Shown piece after piece: positions 40,801 through 53,314 of a stretch of DNA of 64,000 bases. Each line of letters opens with the position of its first letter. Within the stretch, counting starts at the first letter, position 1. Source of the stretch: Cinclus cinclus (lineage: Eukaryota > Chordata > Aves > Passeriformes > Cinclidae); NCBI RefSeq assembly GCF_963662255.1, contig NC_085056.1, forward strand, positions 4,647,716 to 4,711,715, given 5' to 3'. Under the pieces are notes generated by a model that was given only the letters and a program-made list of their open reading frames with translations, searched no databases and was not told the DNA's origin. The translations under genes and the position numbers were made by a program.

Positions 40801-43800
40801 GGTCTTAGGTAAGGGCAGATTCTGCCTCACTTACTCATATCAGAATAAATTAACTTCCTCACAAAATAAGCTGTAACTCACACCAAATAAAACCTTAGTC
40901 TGTAAGGAGCTATTTTTAAGGGTGAATAAGGGCAGTAATTTTAGCCCTTTAGTTCATCATACTTGTGGTCTTGTCTCCACATCCCTTTTCTACTTCCCAG
41001 AACACCCAGAGGCAGTGATGCTCAGGTGCCCATGTACCACTGCACCAGGGCTGGAGCTGCTTCCCCCCGTCTGCACAGCACCTGGCACAAGTTACAACAC
41101 AAATAACAACAACAACAACAATGTGGCGTGGATTAGGAAACTGTTCATTTCCTAACACTTGGAAAGAGATTAGGAAAGTTCTGTGACTCCCATTTAAGCG
41201 TATGCTGCAATAGCAGGCACTGATTTACGGCTTGTCAGCTGAAAACTCCTGCCCCAAATGCACATTTCCAGCAGAACATACATCATGTACCTCAACCTGA
41301 GCCATCCTTGCCCATGTGCAGTGTGCATTTTCCATGACTACAAGCTCCAAATGAGCCACAAAGCATATACACACAGAGCAAGGTGCTTTTTCACTTCTAA
41401 CAGAGCAAAGGCTCCTTTACACACATTTTCAAATCTATCCAAACTACCTCCATTTACACTTGAGTTCTGGGATTCTTGGTTTGTAACAAAAGGCACCCCT
41501 TGACTCCTAGGACAAAACTGTGTTTTTTTTAATTTAACATAAAATGTATCAAGGCTCACAGTGTCTGGCTTCAGCAGAAAAGACAGTCAAGTGGGTGATC
41601 CCTGGATCTCACCTGAGTCAGGTACCTATAAGCAGCTGTTATGATCAAATACACAGCAGTGTCTACACAGAACGTGGGGTGTCCAACACACTGTGGGGCT
41701 TCAAACAGGTCCAAGGCATATAACAAGCATGTTGATGCCAGCACTAATGAGGAGAGTAGGGAAAGGACTCGTGCAATTTATCACTAACTTTCATCTTAGC
41801 ATCACCTGTACACACCCAAGCTAAATCACCTTACTGCGTGGACTTTACACTGACACCTCCTGGTAACAGGAAGCGTTATTCAGAGATTTTGGGTCTTATC
41901 AGGGTAGATGTTATAATTACTGTGTACTTTTTCAGGCATCAACAGTTTGTAAGCTGAAAAGAAATGACCTAGGCCCTAATGCAAGGTCAAAACATGAAGC
42001 CAAAGCAGAATAATAAGCTTGAGAACAAATCAAATTAGTTCAAAATTACAGACACTCGTATCTAGGCAAACATTCACCTTATACAAATGCTTCCCAGTTC
42101 AGATTAAGTTTTGTTCCTATCATCTGTCATGGGAAGCAATAGTGATCCATCTGTCACATGATTTTAATTTGTTGGATAATAAAATACAAGGGTATTTATT
42201 TCAGTACAAGTACTTCTGAGCTATGCCAAGAGAGCCATTCCCAAAGGCAGCTGGAGGTACTCCTTGTCACTCACATCAGAACTGCACAACAGTTACTGGC
42301 TGTTGGGAAGAGGGGAGGAAAAATATGATGCAAGAACATATTATAACCAGGTTTCATGCTGGAAAAGAAAAAAAAAAAAATCATGAGTCCAAATGGAAAG
42401 AAAGCTAAAGGAGGAGAGAAAAGCAGGAGGCGTGCAAGCAGAGGGCAAGGAGCCACATCTCCTCTTGCATCACCCAGCACCAGCTGTGACCTGCACCCAC
42501 ACCCCGCCAGCAAAGTGAGGCCTGGGCATCCCTGTCATAACACACAGAGACAGAACGAGAAAGTTTCCAAACATGTTTGTTCCCAGTTCAGAAAGACAAT
42601 GGGCAGCACATGGAGAAATACTTAACCCTTGCCCTCTATCAAACTTCCACTTTAGAAAATAAGTTACCAGCTATGCTTCAGCAGAGGTTTTCCAATCTGT
42701 CAGCATCCCAGAAGGAAAATGCCTTCTTTCTGCCATGCTCCTCCTCAGGGTGATTTATTCAGCCTCTGGTTTGTGTGGCTGAGAGCTGGAAGTGGCAACC
42801 AGCAATCCAAGGTGCAGAGATGTGCCAGCTGCAGCACAGCTGCTTCTAACAGAGGCATGTGACAGCTTCCTACTGAGGACAGCATTTTAATTACTTTAAA
42901 AGCACTCCAAGCTGTCAAACCACAGCAGAAAAGGCTGCCTTAGTCTTCTTTAATTCAAATGGAAGACCAGAACATCAAGATCTAGAAGGAAATAATCCTC
43001 CCAGCCAACCAAAACCCCCATGAGCTGGGAGCAGAGTACAGCCAAGACAGAGCTGGAGGAAATGAAACAAGGCAACTTCTTGCTCCTGTTTTCTCAAGTA
43101 ACTTAATTTTGAGCAACTTAACTCCATAAACGTTTTAAAACAATAATTTCCATTTTTTAATTAAGATCATGATTGTAAGTTGAAATTGCTGCCAGTAACA
43201 TAAATCTGTTCTATAAATGCTCAACATCCACCCTAACATCTTGTGCCTCGTCAGGAAAACTGCTGGCACACACAACACCTTGAGCCAGTGGTATAAGAAC
43301 AAATGGGTTGATGTTGCGTTTTGACGTTGTCTGTGTGACAAATTTAGAATCTGCTGCTCCACACCACTTAAGGAATACAATCCTAATGAGTCATCTGAAA
43401 TGCCCTACAAGAGGCAGAATGAGGATAAAAATTCCAGCACTTCTTCTGTATATGTAAGCAATATAAGCAAGGTGAATCCTCAAAATGAAAAGGTGGGCTC
43501 AAGAACTGATGTTGATACTGCTAGAAACAATTTACATCTAATGACATAAAACAGATTCAAATAATAAAAAAAACACAAGCAAAAAGCAACCCAACAGGTA
43601 AATTAAGACTGCCCACAGCTCTTGTTAAAATTAAGACGGAACTTACAACTTACTGTTATTTTAAAAGAGCAAAACAAATCAAAACACAACCAATACTTCT
43701 GACCTTATAGTCAATCCCTGTGAAACCTTAATTGTGTGGGACAGTTAAGATTTATAAGAAACAGATTGAAAAAAAAAATCCATGTGTCTGAAAATTTGGT

Positions 43801-46800
43801 TGTCTTACATTTTACAACTGAAAGTTTACAGGAGGGGAATAATCACTTTAAAAAACTCAACTAGACAAAACAACAAACAAAATGAAAATTCAAATTAAGA
43901 ACTTGGCCACCACCAACACCACTTGCTTTCCTGAGTCATACATAATTTTGTGGGAATATTTTCATCTTTGAAATCTCTGCCTTATCTATAAACTATTAAG
44001 AAAAGACAACCAATGTGTTTTTACAATGGTCACACAAGTTATAAAGAGAACAAGAGCACAACTCTTGGAAAATTTTCATCCTTAGAGTGTTGGTATATTG
44101 GGACCTAAACAAGTAAAGAAAACACCTGTCTGCACAGGTTGTGCCCATGAGAATGCTCCAGACCACATTCACCACAAGCAGGTTGTTGATATTTACAGTG
44201 AACAGCCATCAAAAAATCTGAAGAACAAGAGACAGATGCTCTGGGTTTGAAGCTTTGCAACACAAAACTTTTACCTGCTCTCACGTCACCGTGGTGCAAA
44301 CACAGTTCTCTGACCTACTTACACTGCAGGGTGTCAGGAACCAGTCTGCAGGAGACACCAGGGAGACACTTGTCTTTTGGAAAGGAGCTGTCTTCCCAAA
44401 TTAATGATTTTGCTCCAGATTAGCCATTAAGGGCTGGTCTATACATGCTTTGCCAGTATTGCCACACGAGCAAACTTTAATACTCAAAGAGCAAACCTGT
44501 CCTTTGAAACCAAAGGGCAGTAAAATTGGGGTTTGATGATTTGTCCTTTACCTGTACCAGTGTTTTGGTCTTCTCCAGAGAGTATCAGCATTTTAAAATG
44601 AAGTTGAACCTCCAACAAATGGTTCCAGCAAAGACATGCACCAAACCTAAAACATGCTCACAAGGATGACTCAGTCCCAAAAATGACAAATGAGTACTTG
44701 GAGATTTTGCATCACTAAGGAGAAAACAAAAAAAATCTGCTTTTGATGCAGACATAAAGTCAATTTAGTCTCCTGGACTGGTCTTCCTTATGTAGGTTTG
44801 AGTCTTTCAAGTACAAGCTTTCCATGGTAAATCTAATTAAGTCCTACTAAGAACTGACCATTTTAATGGTGAAGATTTTTATTTGTCTGCCTTTATCCCT
44901 GCAACATTTTCTCCCATAAAGGCTGGTCTTTCTACGTGCAAATAAAACCCTTAATAATCACATTATTAAACAGGTCAGACATAAAAACATGATGCAGCAG
45001 TTCACTCCACCCACCGCCATCCTCCAAAAAGGTATTTTACAACCAAATCAGAAGGTTTCCTTTGAGGTCGCACCCTGGCCTTTAGCAGCACACATAAAAG
45101 CCAGTCTTTACCACACCCTGCAAAGGGTGCCAGCTCTCAGAGGATTTTGGCTATGCCTCTCCTATGTCTCTCTCCTTAAGATTATCTTAAGTCCAACTTC
45201 AGATCTCAAGGCAAAGGAGTCCATTTAACAGCTTAGCACAAAAACTTGCAGAAGTTGCTTTGTTTGCTTTAAGAGAAGCAAAGACTACGACATATAACTT
45301 AATTTTTTCAACTATTGAAAAGTTGGAGTCAGGCAAAAAAATGTGGCTTCCCCCTTTCCATAAGAAAGGGAACAAGGCAATTCCTCCAACAGCAGCACAG
45401 GGGACATGTACAGGGGTCATAGGCTTTGCTCAATGAAGAGCTTGTTTACCATGACAATCTGAAATTACCCTGATTACGCTGAGCTCATCCAGAGCTAGAT
45501 TCTAATCTAAACTGGAGATCTACTCTCAACCAGAGCACCTTGCCTAAACATGTGAGTTAGCCCTAAGTAGACAGAACACACACTCAAAAAACTGTGCCCA
45601 AGGATGGACCCTGGGAGTTCTCACAAGGACCTGATGTTTCATTTCACTTTGGGTTCCTTTAGCCAGCATGGAAAACAACCAAGCAGCTGCACCAGCTGAG
45701 CTTGCAAACAAGTGAAACACCAGCAGTGCAGGTGAGCTGCTGGGCACCTGTGGCTTGTGCACCCTGGGCCTGAAGCACAGCTCAGGCTCATCTGTGATGT
45801 GGTGGGGTAGACCTGGTTCAGCAGTCACAGCTCATCTGTGATGGACCTTCCTGTGATAGAAACACCTGCCACTGGGTTTAGAAAGGTGGTTTGGATTTGG
45901 CTTTTTTCTGCTCCAACTGGCACTCCAGTCCACTCACTGAACTGACGATTCCCTCTTTTACTGTCACACTTTTTAGGTATCAGTTTGGAACCAGGACTTT
46001 CTTGGAAAAACAAGAGACATTTTTGAAATAGAATTTTATACCAAGAAATGGAGAGTGTCTTACTTGAAATATGTCTTCTTTCACGTTAACTCTACTTTTA
46101 AACTTGTTAAAAATGCTTTTTTAGAAGAAACAAGTGCAGTGCCATACCCATGCTGCTAAATTTGCTGTTAAATACATTAGAAATGCAGTTCTGTGTAGCA
46201 TGTGTCTAATAACCCAAATATTCCCATAACTTACTACAATTATTATTTAACAAACACCAATAGATCTGCTGGGAAAACTTGGATGAACCAGGTTTTTATA
46301 ACTGACTTATCCTTACAGCACATGGGAGGAATAAGTAACAGAGCCAGGGAAAGATTTTCATAATTTATGGTAAGTATCAAGTGAAATGGACAAAATTTTA
46401 ACTGCATGAGTAGTGTCATGGAACAGCTGGAAGACGTTTGGAGGGAACTGAGGGAAGCACTGGAATTCTGTATATGCCAGAGCTGGAAAACAAGTCTTTC
46501 ACAGAAAGCAATGCCACAGCCAAGAGGAAAAAGGAACCAGGAATATGGATTTCATCAGCACAGGAGACTCCAGTGCAGAGTACTTCCCATGTCCATAAAC
46601 AAGAGCTGCACCATGTTGTCCAGGGGAAGTAAACCAACATGCCTGGGGACATAAATCAGCCACTAACCACATGGTATTAAGAACATACTTCCTTGATAGG
46701 GGCAGGGACTTCCAGGGCTGTGCATACGCAGTGACTTATTTTGGTTTTTTGGACATATTAAGCCATGGCAGAGACAAAAATGAGAGGCAAAGACAGCAGG

Positions 46801-49800
46801 GGAGACTCCTCTGTGCATGGGTAGCAACACATTGGTACTTAGTACCAGCACAGAGAGAAACTTCTGTACAATATTCAGAATAAGAGTCAGAACAGAAGGA
46901 GGAAACAAATCCTTTCAAACCATTCATTACCATTTATATTTGTCAGTCCACACCAGGAAAAGTTCCTTTAGTAACTGCAGCTGAGACCAATACAAACAAA
47001 ACAGGTTCAAAGAATTAAAAAAAAAGCACTGCCAAAAAAACCAAAACACAAGTCAAGCATGTCAGACTCATCAGCTCCAGACACATCAGCAACTTCAGAG
47101 CAGCCCTGTTCCAGCCACAAAATACATTCTAAATAAAAAAAGAAAGAAAACAAAAATAATAAAAAGGTTCTTTTAATAATAAAAGTTTTGCCAAACAAGG
47201 CAATTAAGGCAAGTGTAAAGGCAACCTACAGAGCACAAATTACCCAGACATCCCAAGCAGCTCCATCCTGCCACACCTTCAATCCCAGCTCACCTCTTAC
47301 GTCAGGCACACCAATGAGCTGCGCGTCCCCAGATACAAAGAAAGGACAAGAAATTTCATCTCTGGTTCTTCTGGGTAAACAAGGTGCTCTGATTCCCAGT
47401 TCTCCCTCTGCCTGGCGTGTAGCAGCAGCCCAAATGTATTTTTTTACTATTTTGGGCTGGGTAAGAGCCTTATGGCTTCTTCCCTTCAGGCGATCTCTAG
47501 GGGCTTGTTGGAGCAGGAATATAATTAACAACTCCCCATTCAAGCCTGGTATAGAGATTTCTAAATCCCTTTACAAACCATAAGCTTTTAACATACCTTT
47601 ATCATTGTTGCCCCTCAACTGCTTATCCAAACACAATATGCATGTAGACACTTCTGAGTTGTGCCAGGCAGAGAGTTTCTGGCCAAGGCAACTAACTATT
47701 TTGATTTATTGCCTCTCGAAGTCACAGAGAATTTACAACTCAGCTACCACTAAAACATAATAGGTAGCATTTCAATTATTTTTTTTAAAAATCAAAACCA
47801 AAACAAAACTATGCCCAATTTAATAAACAAAGTCTGGAAGCAAATTCTGGCCTTATCTGTTCCTGAATTCCTACTGCCAGGGCAATCTTCAAAGCTCCCA
47901 GGAGACTGCCAGAAACAAACTTCTCAAAAGAAACCTTGAAGACAACAATGGCTATAGAGCTCTCTTTGACAGTGCAGTTACCACAACACTGCCCTGCACA
48001 CCCAGTGAAGAGGGAACAAGCCCTGGCACAAGTACTGCATGATTTGGCTAAAGCAGAACCTGGGAGAACAAGGTCCTGACAACCAAACACCTCCAGCTCC
48101 AGCTGCCATTTGTGTCCCTGACTGCAATATTCATCCCAAATTGAAGAGAAGTTTTAAAACACTATAAAAGATCTCTATAAATATCAGTAAAAACCAAACA
48201 GGTACCAGGAAATAATCAGCAGAAGCTCCTGGCATGTGTTGGCTCCTACTTGACCTTGCTCTACAGTAATATTCATTGTCCAACAGGTGTAACAAGAAGT
48301 GCCCAGTCACACCTCCAGGGTGCAGAGGGACATCCCATGCCATCCCATCCCACCTCCCACACCAGCACTCACAGGTGCTCCCAGGCACACTCACACAGAG
48401 ATGGAGTCTCAGCAGGCTCCCCTGTGACAACTGCAAATGCTCCAAGCGCCAGCACACAGAGGAAAGGGCAGGAGGTCAGTGATGGGGGCACAACCCCCCA
48501 CATCTCCATGGAAATCTATTTCAGCATTGGCCATGGCTGTGCAGGGTCAGTCTTACAAGGTCTGCAGTGTTCTAGGGATGTCAGAAAGCTGAACAGGACA
48601 AGTGAGAAGATGCAAATGCTGTCAGGTTATTTCTCACCAAAACCCATTTACAGTCAGCAACAGCTATTTATAAGTACATAAAAATAATGTGAACTTAACC
48701 TTACATTTACATTCTTGTTTAGTTATATTATGCTCATCTGAAAAAAGATTTAAATTTGATTACTGGTCCATTACTGAGTTTGAAAAGCCTTGGGGAACAG
48801 TACAGAACACATACAGCAATCTGTAATCTGCTCACGCAGATGTGTGAAAATCAAAGACAAAACTTGCTGAGGTAACAAAAATGTCTTAATTCAATTTGTA
48901 ATGCAGCAGCACAATCCCTGTGCAACAACGTTACATTTGTCTAAGAATATGGGCTTAAATATCCTCTTTGTTCAGGTAGTTCCCACATGCTCCCTGTGAT
49001 GCAGGCAAGCAGACAGTAAGCGAGCAAAATATAAAGAGTTGCAAGTTTGAGCTGGCCAGGAACGACTCATGCCAGACAGTGACAGATCTGTTCAGATGGG
49101 AACATCTGCTGCTACTGCTGAGGATACCAGGAATGCTTGGACCAAATCTATCCTATAAAAGGTTGGCGGATCTATGCCACAACTCAGGCCAAACTTACTA
49201 GTGCAAGCATGGTTTGTTCAGGGAAAAGCCCTCTTATGCCACCATAATTTACACCAGGCTCCCAAACTAAATAAATTAAACCAGGGCAATAGAGCTACTC
49301 TAAGGCAATTGGCAGGACAAAGAGTGCTGCCAAAACAAGCGCAGGTTTCTGGCTGACTTGTTACAGAAGAGAAAACCAAGAGCTAACCTGGCTCGGGTAT
49401 TAACTGCTCTGGGATGCACAGCAACATCACCTTGAGCCAAACCACGCTTTGTCCTGTGGCGGTTTCTTCCTGAGGAACCCTCCTTTTCTCAGGCTCAGGA
49501 ACATACCACAAGATGTTAGAGATATGCAGGGAGACTTCTGTGCTTTGTAAATGGCAGGTTTTGCTCCAGGGGCACACAGAGGGGATTAGATAAACATATA
49601 AGGGAATTCTGTAGGAATTCACACCACCACCCCAGACCTCACTGCCCTGAGAGAGCTACAAACCACTTGGCATTAAGCAGTTGAGGCAAGACCTCAGGAG
49701 TCAAACTACCACAAAAAATAAAATTTTTATTGGTCCCACAGACTGAAAACCTGAAAATGAAACAGGCCTTTTCTACTTTTTTGTACTTGCAGAAGCTACC

Positions 49801-52800
49801 CTATGGATCAGACAGGCAGGTGGGACCCATGACACCAACAACACTTCCAACACTTTCTGTGCCCCTCTGTGCCTTTTTTTCTCTCCCCACTAAAGCTGCT
49901 ATCTTCGAGCTGCATGGATAATCCAGTTGCCAAATAACTAGTGGGAAAACACATCACTATAATTTACAAGTGTCCTACTCATAACCAGTCAGCCAAACAG
50001 CTTCCATGCAAAACTAAAAAACAGGTAACGCTCCTCTCTGTGGCTGCACAAATCCTTCAGCACACACACTCTGCTCACACCCAACCACCCCCTCACAAAG
50101 TTCATGCCTACTTATTTTCCTACTCACACCCTAAACTAGGCATTCATGCAAACCCTACAGTTTCTGAACTCACCCACCAACTTGCCCACAGCCACAGCAC
50201 ATAATGACACAGCCAGACACTGAAAACACATCAACTCATACTTCCACTGCTTCACTTCAAGTTTCACATAAACGCTTATTTCTATTCCAAGTTTTACCTC
50301 TGAAACTACTTAATGGATTTTTCTGAGCTTTATATTGGAATTTTTCAAATGAGAGCAATCTGAATCAATTGGCATTTGGAGACTGTAACAGGCTGTGGTA
50401 CCAGAGCTTTGGAATCAGTTACCCTTAAAATACAGGGTAGGAAATTCTTGTGTCTCCTGCAATAACTGTTCAGATAGAGACCTAAACTGATTTTCTTTGA
50501 AAAACCAACATTCAAAATAAATGGGACTTGCACAGACTAGGTACAAGATGGAGATCAATTTCATCTCCAAAAAGAGCCACTGAAACATCACCCTTGGCTG
50601 GAAACACAATGCTCCCACACTGGCAACCTACCTGACCAATTCTACCCAGTATGAATACCTGCTGGACTAAGAGAGATCCTGGAGTGATAAAAAGAAGAGA
50701 GACAGGCAGCAAGTAAAAATTAGGCTCTGCAAAGATAGAAATGTGTTTCCTAATGCACTATACAAGAACTAGGTACTTGTATTTTCGGTTCTTTACATCT
50801 TGAAAGCCTGAGGAGAAGACATGAGTAAGCTTAAAAAAAAAAACAACCAACCAACCCCACACCTAATAATATTTATATATTAATGCATGTAACCTACTTT
50901 CACACATAGTTAATTAGTTCCTTTATGAGATTTGAACCTGAACAATTCGAAGTTAAAAAAAAACACAACTCTAATGGCTACAAGTTTTGTTGTTAATGTA
51001 GTTATGTCTGTAGCTCTTATTCCTCACATACAATTAACCCATGTTCCCCCAGTACATTTTTCAGAGATTGACAAAATGCAAAACTTTAAATTCTGTGAAA
51101 AGGCAATTCTCCACAGGCTAATCTACAGTATCTTTTAGTTAAGCACTTTTTTTTTCACAGTAAAAAAACTGACATTTTCTGTGAACTCATCTGCTGTAAC
51201 AGTTGAACAGCAGTTTTTCCAAGGACACGACCTCTTACCACCTAGAGCAACTCTTCTGAAACTTAATGTCAGGCATATGGTCATCTAAAATATGATAGCA
51301 AATGACCTAAAAAGCATTCAGGCATTTTGGAAAGTATGAATCAATGGCTCATTTCTATTTCAAATCTTTGATTTCTTTCACCACAGTCTTCCAAACCTGC
51401 TTCTCAAGACAAGCAGTGAAGAAAAGTTATTTGTAGTACATAGGTTCCACTATGTGCTTTTTGCAAATTCTTGATGATCTTCCTTCTTTGTGCATTTTAT
51501 TTTATATCTCAGCTCTACTAGTTTAATCAGTGCAGAGAACTCCCTACTTAAGTCTGTACATGATCACTGCTATTTAAAAATTATTCACTAGCCTCATAGT
51601 CTGTTTTAGTTTATTTCTGTACTCAAGAATGTTGAAGTTGTACTACAATGGTCACCCAAAATACTGTATTGCCTAAAAGCAGATGATATGACACTGCAGA
51701 AAGTTGCATTTTTTCAGACTGTAGCATAAAGAATCCCCATCATCACCTAGCAAAAAAAACCCGCAAATTTTATGACAACTGCACAGGAAGCAGCAGCTGG
51801 AAGAAATGTCCAAACAGTACAAAAAGTCTGCTACAGATTTATGATAATCCTATGTTTAAATGGTATTGAAGGTCTGCTCCTACTTTACACATGAAGACAA
51901 AACAAATGCCTTTATTACCTGCAAATGAGTGGACTTAAAAACCCTTTGAAATTAACCACTTGTACGTTTTGTTTATTCACTCTGACATGCAGATATGTAC
52001 CATAACATCTTGTAGAGGGTATGTCACTGGGCCTGTCAGCACTGAGTGAGATGGGGTTCAAACTGGTGTCAGCAGGACTTCCCATGACCTGGGTTTCCCT
52101 GCACACACAGCCCAGGAGCAGCTGTTTGCCAGCACCTTGGAAACCATGACTGTGCTAATGCAGCTGGTCCCCAGCACTCGCTGTCAAGTGGCACAGTTCT
52201 GACTGCACATGCTGGTGACACCCCTGCCAAGAGCTGCCAGCGATCCTGGCACAGCCAGGCTTTGTCCCTCTGGCAATTTCTGAGTGATGTTCTTAGATGT
52301 TGTGGGGGCACAAGCGATGGGGAGACAAACCTGTATTTTTATTTTTTAATTTAGAAGCCAATGTACTTCAGAACCCATGACCACCAGCTGGAGCCCTGTC
52401 TTGCTAAAAGACATTAAGGAGGAAAAAAATGATGCTGAAGTGCTGACTCGGTGCGGCCGAGGGACACACACAGCCCAGCACCCCACAGCCCCTGGGATGG
52501 TGCCCCTCACCCTGCTCACACACAGCTCACCCTTTAGGGGCTACTTATTCACACCAGGCGTTTGGCACCAACTGAGTTGCTGGGGGGATTTTTTCCTGGT
52601 GGGTGACACAGCCTCTCAGAGCTGGGAGAAGCAGCAGTGTGATGCCGAGAACACGACGGCTCCTGCGGACGGGCACCGGCCGGAGGCAGGGAGGGAGAGA
52701 AGGAGGGAAGGAGGGAAAGAAGAAGGAGGTGGCCCAGCAGCTGCTCCCACAGAATCACAGAACAGCCGGTGTTGGAAGGGAGGTCTGGAGATGACCCAGT

Positions 52801-53222
52801 CCAGCTCCTCTGGCAAGGCAGGGTCACCTGGAGCAGGTGACACAGGACCGCGTCCAGCTGGGGTTCGAATGTCTCCACACCCTCCTGAGCGCTCGGGCCA
52901 GCTCCGGGCCGAGGCGCACCCGTGGTCCGCAGACCCTCCCGCCGGCCTTCCCCGGCTCCTCACGCGGAGCGGATCCCGCTCCTTACATAACCCGGCCCCG
53001 CTCCCGGAGCGCGGCCCCTCCGAGGGCCGCCCGGGGGCTGCGGGCCCGGCCGTACCTGATGTAGGGGCTGGCGGCCGCCAGGATGTTCTTCTGCACCGGG
53101 ATCTCCTCACCCTCCAGCACCAGGTGCGCGTCGCAGAACCGCGTCTCCTCCCGGAACGAGCTGAGCGCCCGCAGCAGCCGCGCCGGGTGCTGCGGGTCCG
53201 ACACGGCGCTCGGGCCCGACAT
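26831..53222 (-). CDS. GAN: Gigaxonin, BTB-BACK-Kelch adaptor of CUL3 E3 ligase (complete, 11 exons)
   Basis: Gigaxonin is the substrate adaptor of a cullin-3 ubiquitin ligase. It directs turnover of intermediate filament proteins (vimentin, neurofilaments, GFAP) and other clients in the cytoplasm; loss causes giant axonal neuropathy in people. Coding exons on the minus strand: 53222-53056, 39686-39572, 38736-38386, 37939-37722, 36837-36716, 36222-36110, 35041-34892, 34547-34411, 33926-33798, 27872-27763, 27012-26831. They sum to 1794 nt, or 597 codons plus TGA, with every junction in frame; the human protein is also 597 residues. The BTB domain is in about residues 20-130 (exons 1-3), BACK in about 135-240 (exons 3-4), and six Kelch blades in about 270-575 (exons 5-11), with GG pairs in exons 6-9. 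All introns are GT-AG except intron 6, which is GC-AG. The start ATG has ACC before it, and an in-frame TGA lies 55 nt upstream. Identity is certain by sequence. Confidence 0.98.
27763..27872 (-). CDS. GAN: GAN exon 10
   Basis: Encodes residues 501(part)-538(part), starting WIYLNDQNLCIP and ending IYVIGDLDT, part of the last Kelch blades. The usual GG pair is IGD here, as in the mammalian protein. Acceptor TTACAG before GTGG; donor ACAG then GTCAGC. The intron to exon 11 is 750 nt and empty. Confidence 0.97.
33125..33196. repeat. 18-bp direct repeat, 54-bp spacing
   Basis: The 18-mer AAGTAATCAGAAGCAAAT occurs at 33125-33142 and again at 33179-33196. No gene or transposon end is recognisable around it. 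Confidence 0.8.
33416..33455 (-). mobile_element. Short CR1 LINE 3' remnant
   Basis: The core AATCATTTAGGTTGGAAAAG followed by ACCT is the reverse complement of the CR1 3' end. The copy is strongly 5'-truncated, about 40 bp, in the same transcriptional orientation as GAN. Confidence 0.6.
33798..33926 (-). CDS. GAN: GAN exon 9
   Basis: Encodes residues 459-500 with split codons at both ends (Arg458 and Arg501). It contains the Kelch motif LYVFGGVRSR and ends EFYHDEFK. Acceptor TTTCAG before ATTTGGGG; donor AAAAG then GTAACT. Confidence 0.97.
34411..34547 (-). CDS. GAN: GAN exon 8
   Basis: Encodes residues 413-457 plus two bases of Arg458, starting IGCYAAMKKKIYAMGGG, a complete Kelch blade with the ECYDPRTQQW strand. 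Acceptor TATAAG before ATTGG is weak in pyrimidines close to the site; donor GAG then GTGAGG. Confidence 0.97.
34795..34837. repeat. (TA)n dinucleotide microsatellite
   Basis: An uninterrupted run of about 21 TA units (43 nt) in GAN intron 7. It begins only 53 nt after the exon 7 donor on the transcribed strand, in an intron of just 343 nt. It is likely length-polymorphic. Confidence 0.95.
34892..35041 (-). CDS. GAN: GAN exon 7
   Basis: Encodes residues 363-412 with phase-0 boundaries, starting ARHNFGVVEIDG and ending TMVRK. It contains the Kelch motif VLGGEDGERE. Acceptor CTTAG before GCACGA; donor AAG then GTAAAA. Confidence 0.97.
35042..36109 (-). other. GAN: GAN intron 6, GC-AG type
   Basis: The exon 6 coding sequence ends ATG CAT GAG and exon 7 opens GCA CGA CAT (Met-His-Glu, then Ala-Arg-His, as in the family). 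The intron therefore begins GCAAGA rather than GT. The strong AG-GCAAG context is typical of the known GC-AG minority of U2 introns. The intron also holds an 18-A run at 35254-35271. Confidence 0.85.
36110..36222 (-). CDS. GAN: GAN exon 6
   Basis: Encodes residues 325(part)-362, GFLFVLGGQDENKG through SLPPMHE, a Kelch blade with its GG pair. The acceptor is TTTTACAG. The donor is GC (GAG then GCAAGA). Confidence 0.96.
36716..36837 (-). CDS. GAN: GAN exon 5
   Basis: Encodes residues 284(part)-325(part): SRKPTSVMRCMCPLYDP through INHGVLSA, the start of the Kelch propeller. Acceptor TGTTCAG; donor CAG then GTAAAG. Confidence 0.97.
37722..37939 (-). CDS. GAN: GAN exon 4
   Basis: Encodes residues 212-283 plus two bases of Val284, starting VHMKDVMSAVWVSGLD, which completes the BACK domain and linker. 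Acceptor CCCCCAG; donor is the consensus GTAAGT. The exon is more GC-rich than its neighbours. Confidence 0.97.
38386..38736 (-). CDS. GAN: GAN exon 3
   Basis: Encodes residues 95-211 (117 codons, phase 0 at both ends), from IRLNEETIQDVVQAADLLLL to HDSESRK. It covers the C-terminal BTB helices, the 3-box region that contacts CUL3, and most of BACK. Acceptor CTTGCAG; donor AAG then GTCAGG. Confidence 0.97.
39572..39686 (-). CDS. GAN: GAN exon 2
   Basis: Encodes residues 56(part)-94, TKLNYNPPKDDGSTY through LDYIFSGQ, the middle of the BTB fold. Acceptor TCTTAG before AACAAAA; donor CAG then GTATGG. Confidence 0.97.
39687..53055 (-). other. GAN: GAN intron 1 (13.4 kb)
   Basis: A GT-AG intron that starts inside the CpG island (donor CAG then GTACGG). 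It contains an (AAC)n microsatellite near 41105-41121 and a CR1 fragment at 52751-52895. The remainder shows no exon, RNA gene or transposon that I can recognise. Overlapping frames on both strands at 47188-47583 and 48131-48681 have no recognisable protein. Confidence 0.85.
52751..52895 (-). mobile_element. CR1 LINE 3' fragment in GAN intron 1
   Basis: Begins AGAATCACAGAACAGCC and continues with GTTGGAAGGG, CCAGTCCAGCTCC, GGGTCACCTGGAGCAGGT and CGTCCAGCTGGGGTTCGAAT, the reverse complement of the CR1 3' region. It is 5'-truncated, with its right limit approximate, in the same orientation as GAN. Confidence 0.85.
53056..53222 (-). CDS. GAN: GAN exon 1 (first coding exon)
   Basis: Encodes residues 1-55 plus two bases of Arg56, from MSGPSAVSDPQHPARLLRAL to AAASPYI, the N-terminal BTB segment. 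The ATG at 53220-53222 has ACC before it. An in-frame TGA at 53277-53279 upstream supports this start. Donor CAG then GTACGG. Confidence 0.97.
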
Positions 53223-53242
53223 GGTGCTGCTGCCGCCGCCGA

Positions 53243-53263
53243 GCCGGGCCGGGCCGGGCCGGC
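53243..53263. repeat. GGGCC pentamer repeat in GAN leader
   Basis: About four tandem GGGCC/CCGGG units lie 20-40 bases upstream of the GAN ATG. They make a highly stable GC-rich leader on the transcribed strand. Confidence 0.9.
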
Positions 53264-53306
53264 TCAGTCCCTGCCCTCACACCATGGCTGAGCGCCCGCC
53301 CGCCGC

Positions 53307-53314
53307 TGACATCA
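53307..53314. promoter_or_regulatory. CRE-like site TGACATCA in GAN promoter
   Basis: TGACATCA differs by one base from the palindromic CRE TGACGTCA. It lies about 90 bases upstream of the GAN ATG. A 13-bp-period direct repeat of CATCATCTCCC (53310-53320 and 53323-53333) overlaps it. A match this short can occur by chance. Confidence 0.3.

Noticed and set aside
42684..42700. AGGTTTTCCAATCTG, like a CR1 end
   Set aside because: Only about 15 bases match and no octamer repeat follows, so chance is likely.
47188..47583. Overlapping long frames on both strands in GAN intron 1
   Set aside because: No family recognised and no splice or codon evidence; both strands being open suggests chance.
48131..48681. 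143- and 108-codon frames on opposite strands
   Set aside because: Low-complexity His/Ser/Thr-rich composition, no homology recognised, inside an intron.
52862..52872. GGTTCGAAT, like a tRNA T-loop
   Set aside because: It lies inside the CR1 fragment and there is no cloverleaf or upstream A box.
52377..53291. 304-codon plus-strand reading frame
   Set aside because: It runs through a CR1 fragment and antisense through GAN exon 1, so it is a shadow of GC-rich sequence.
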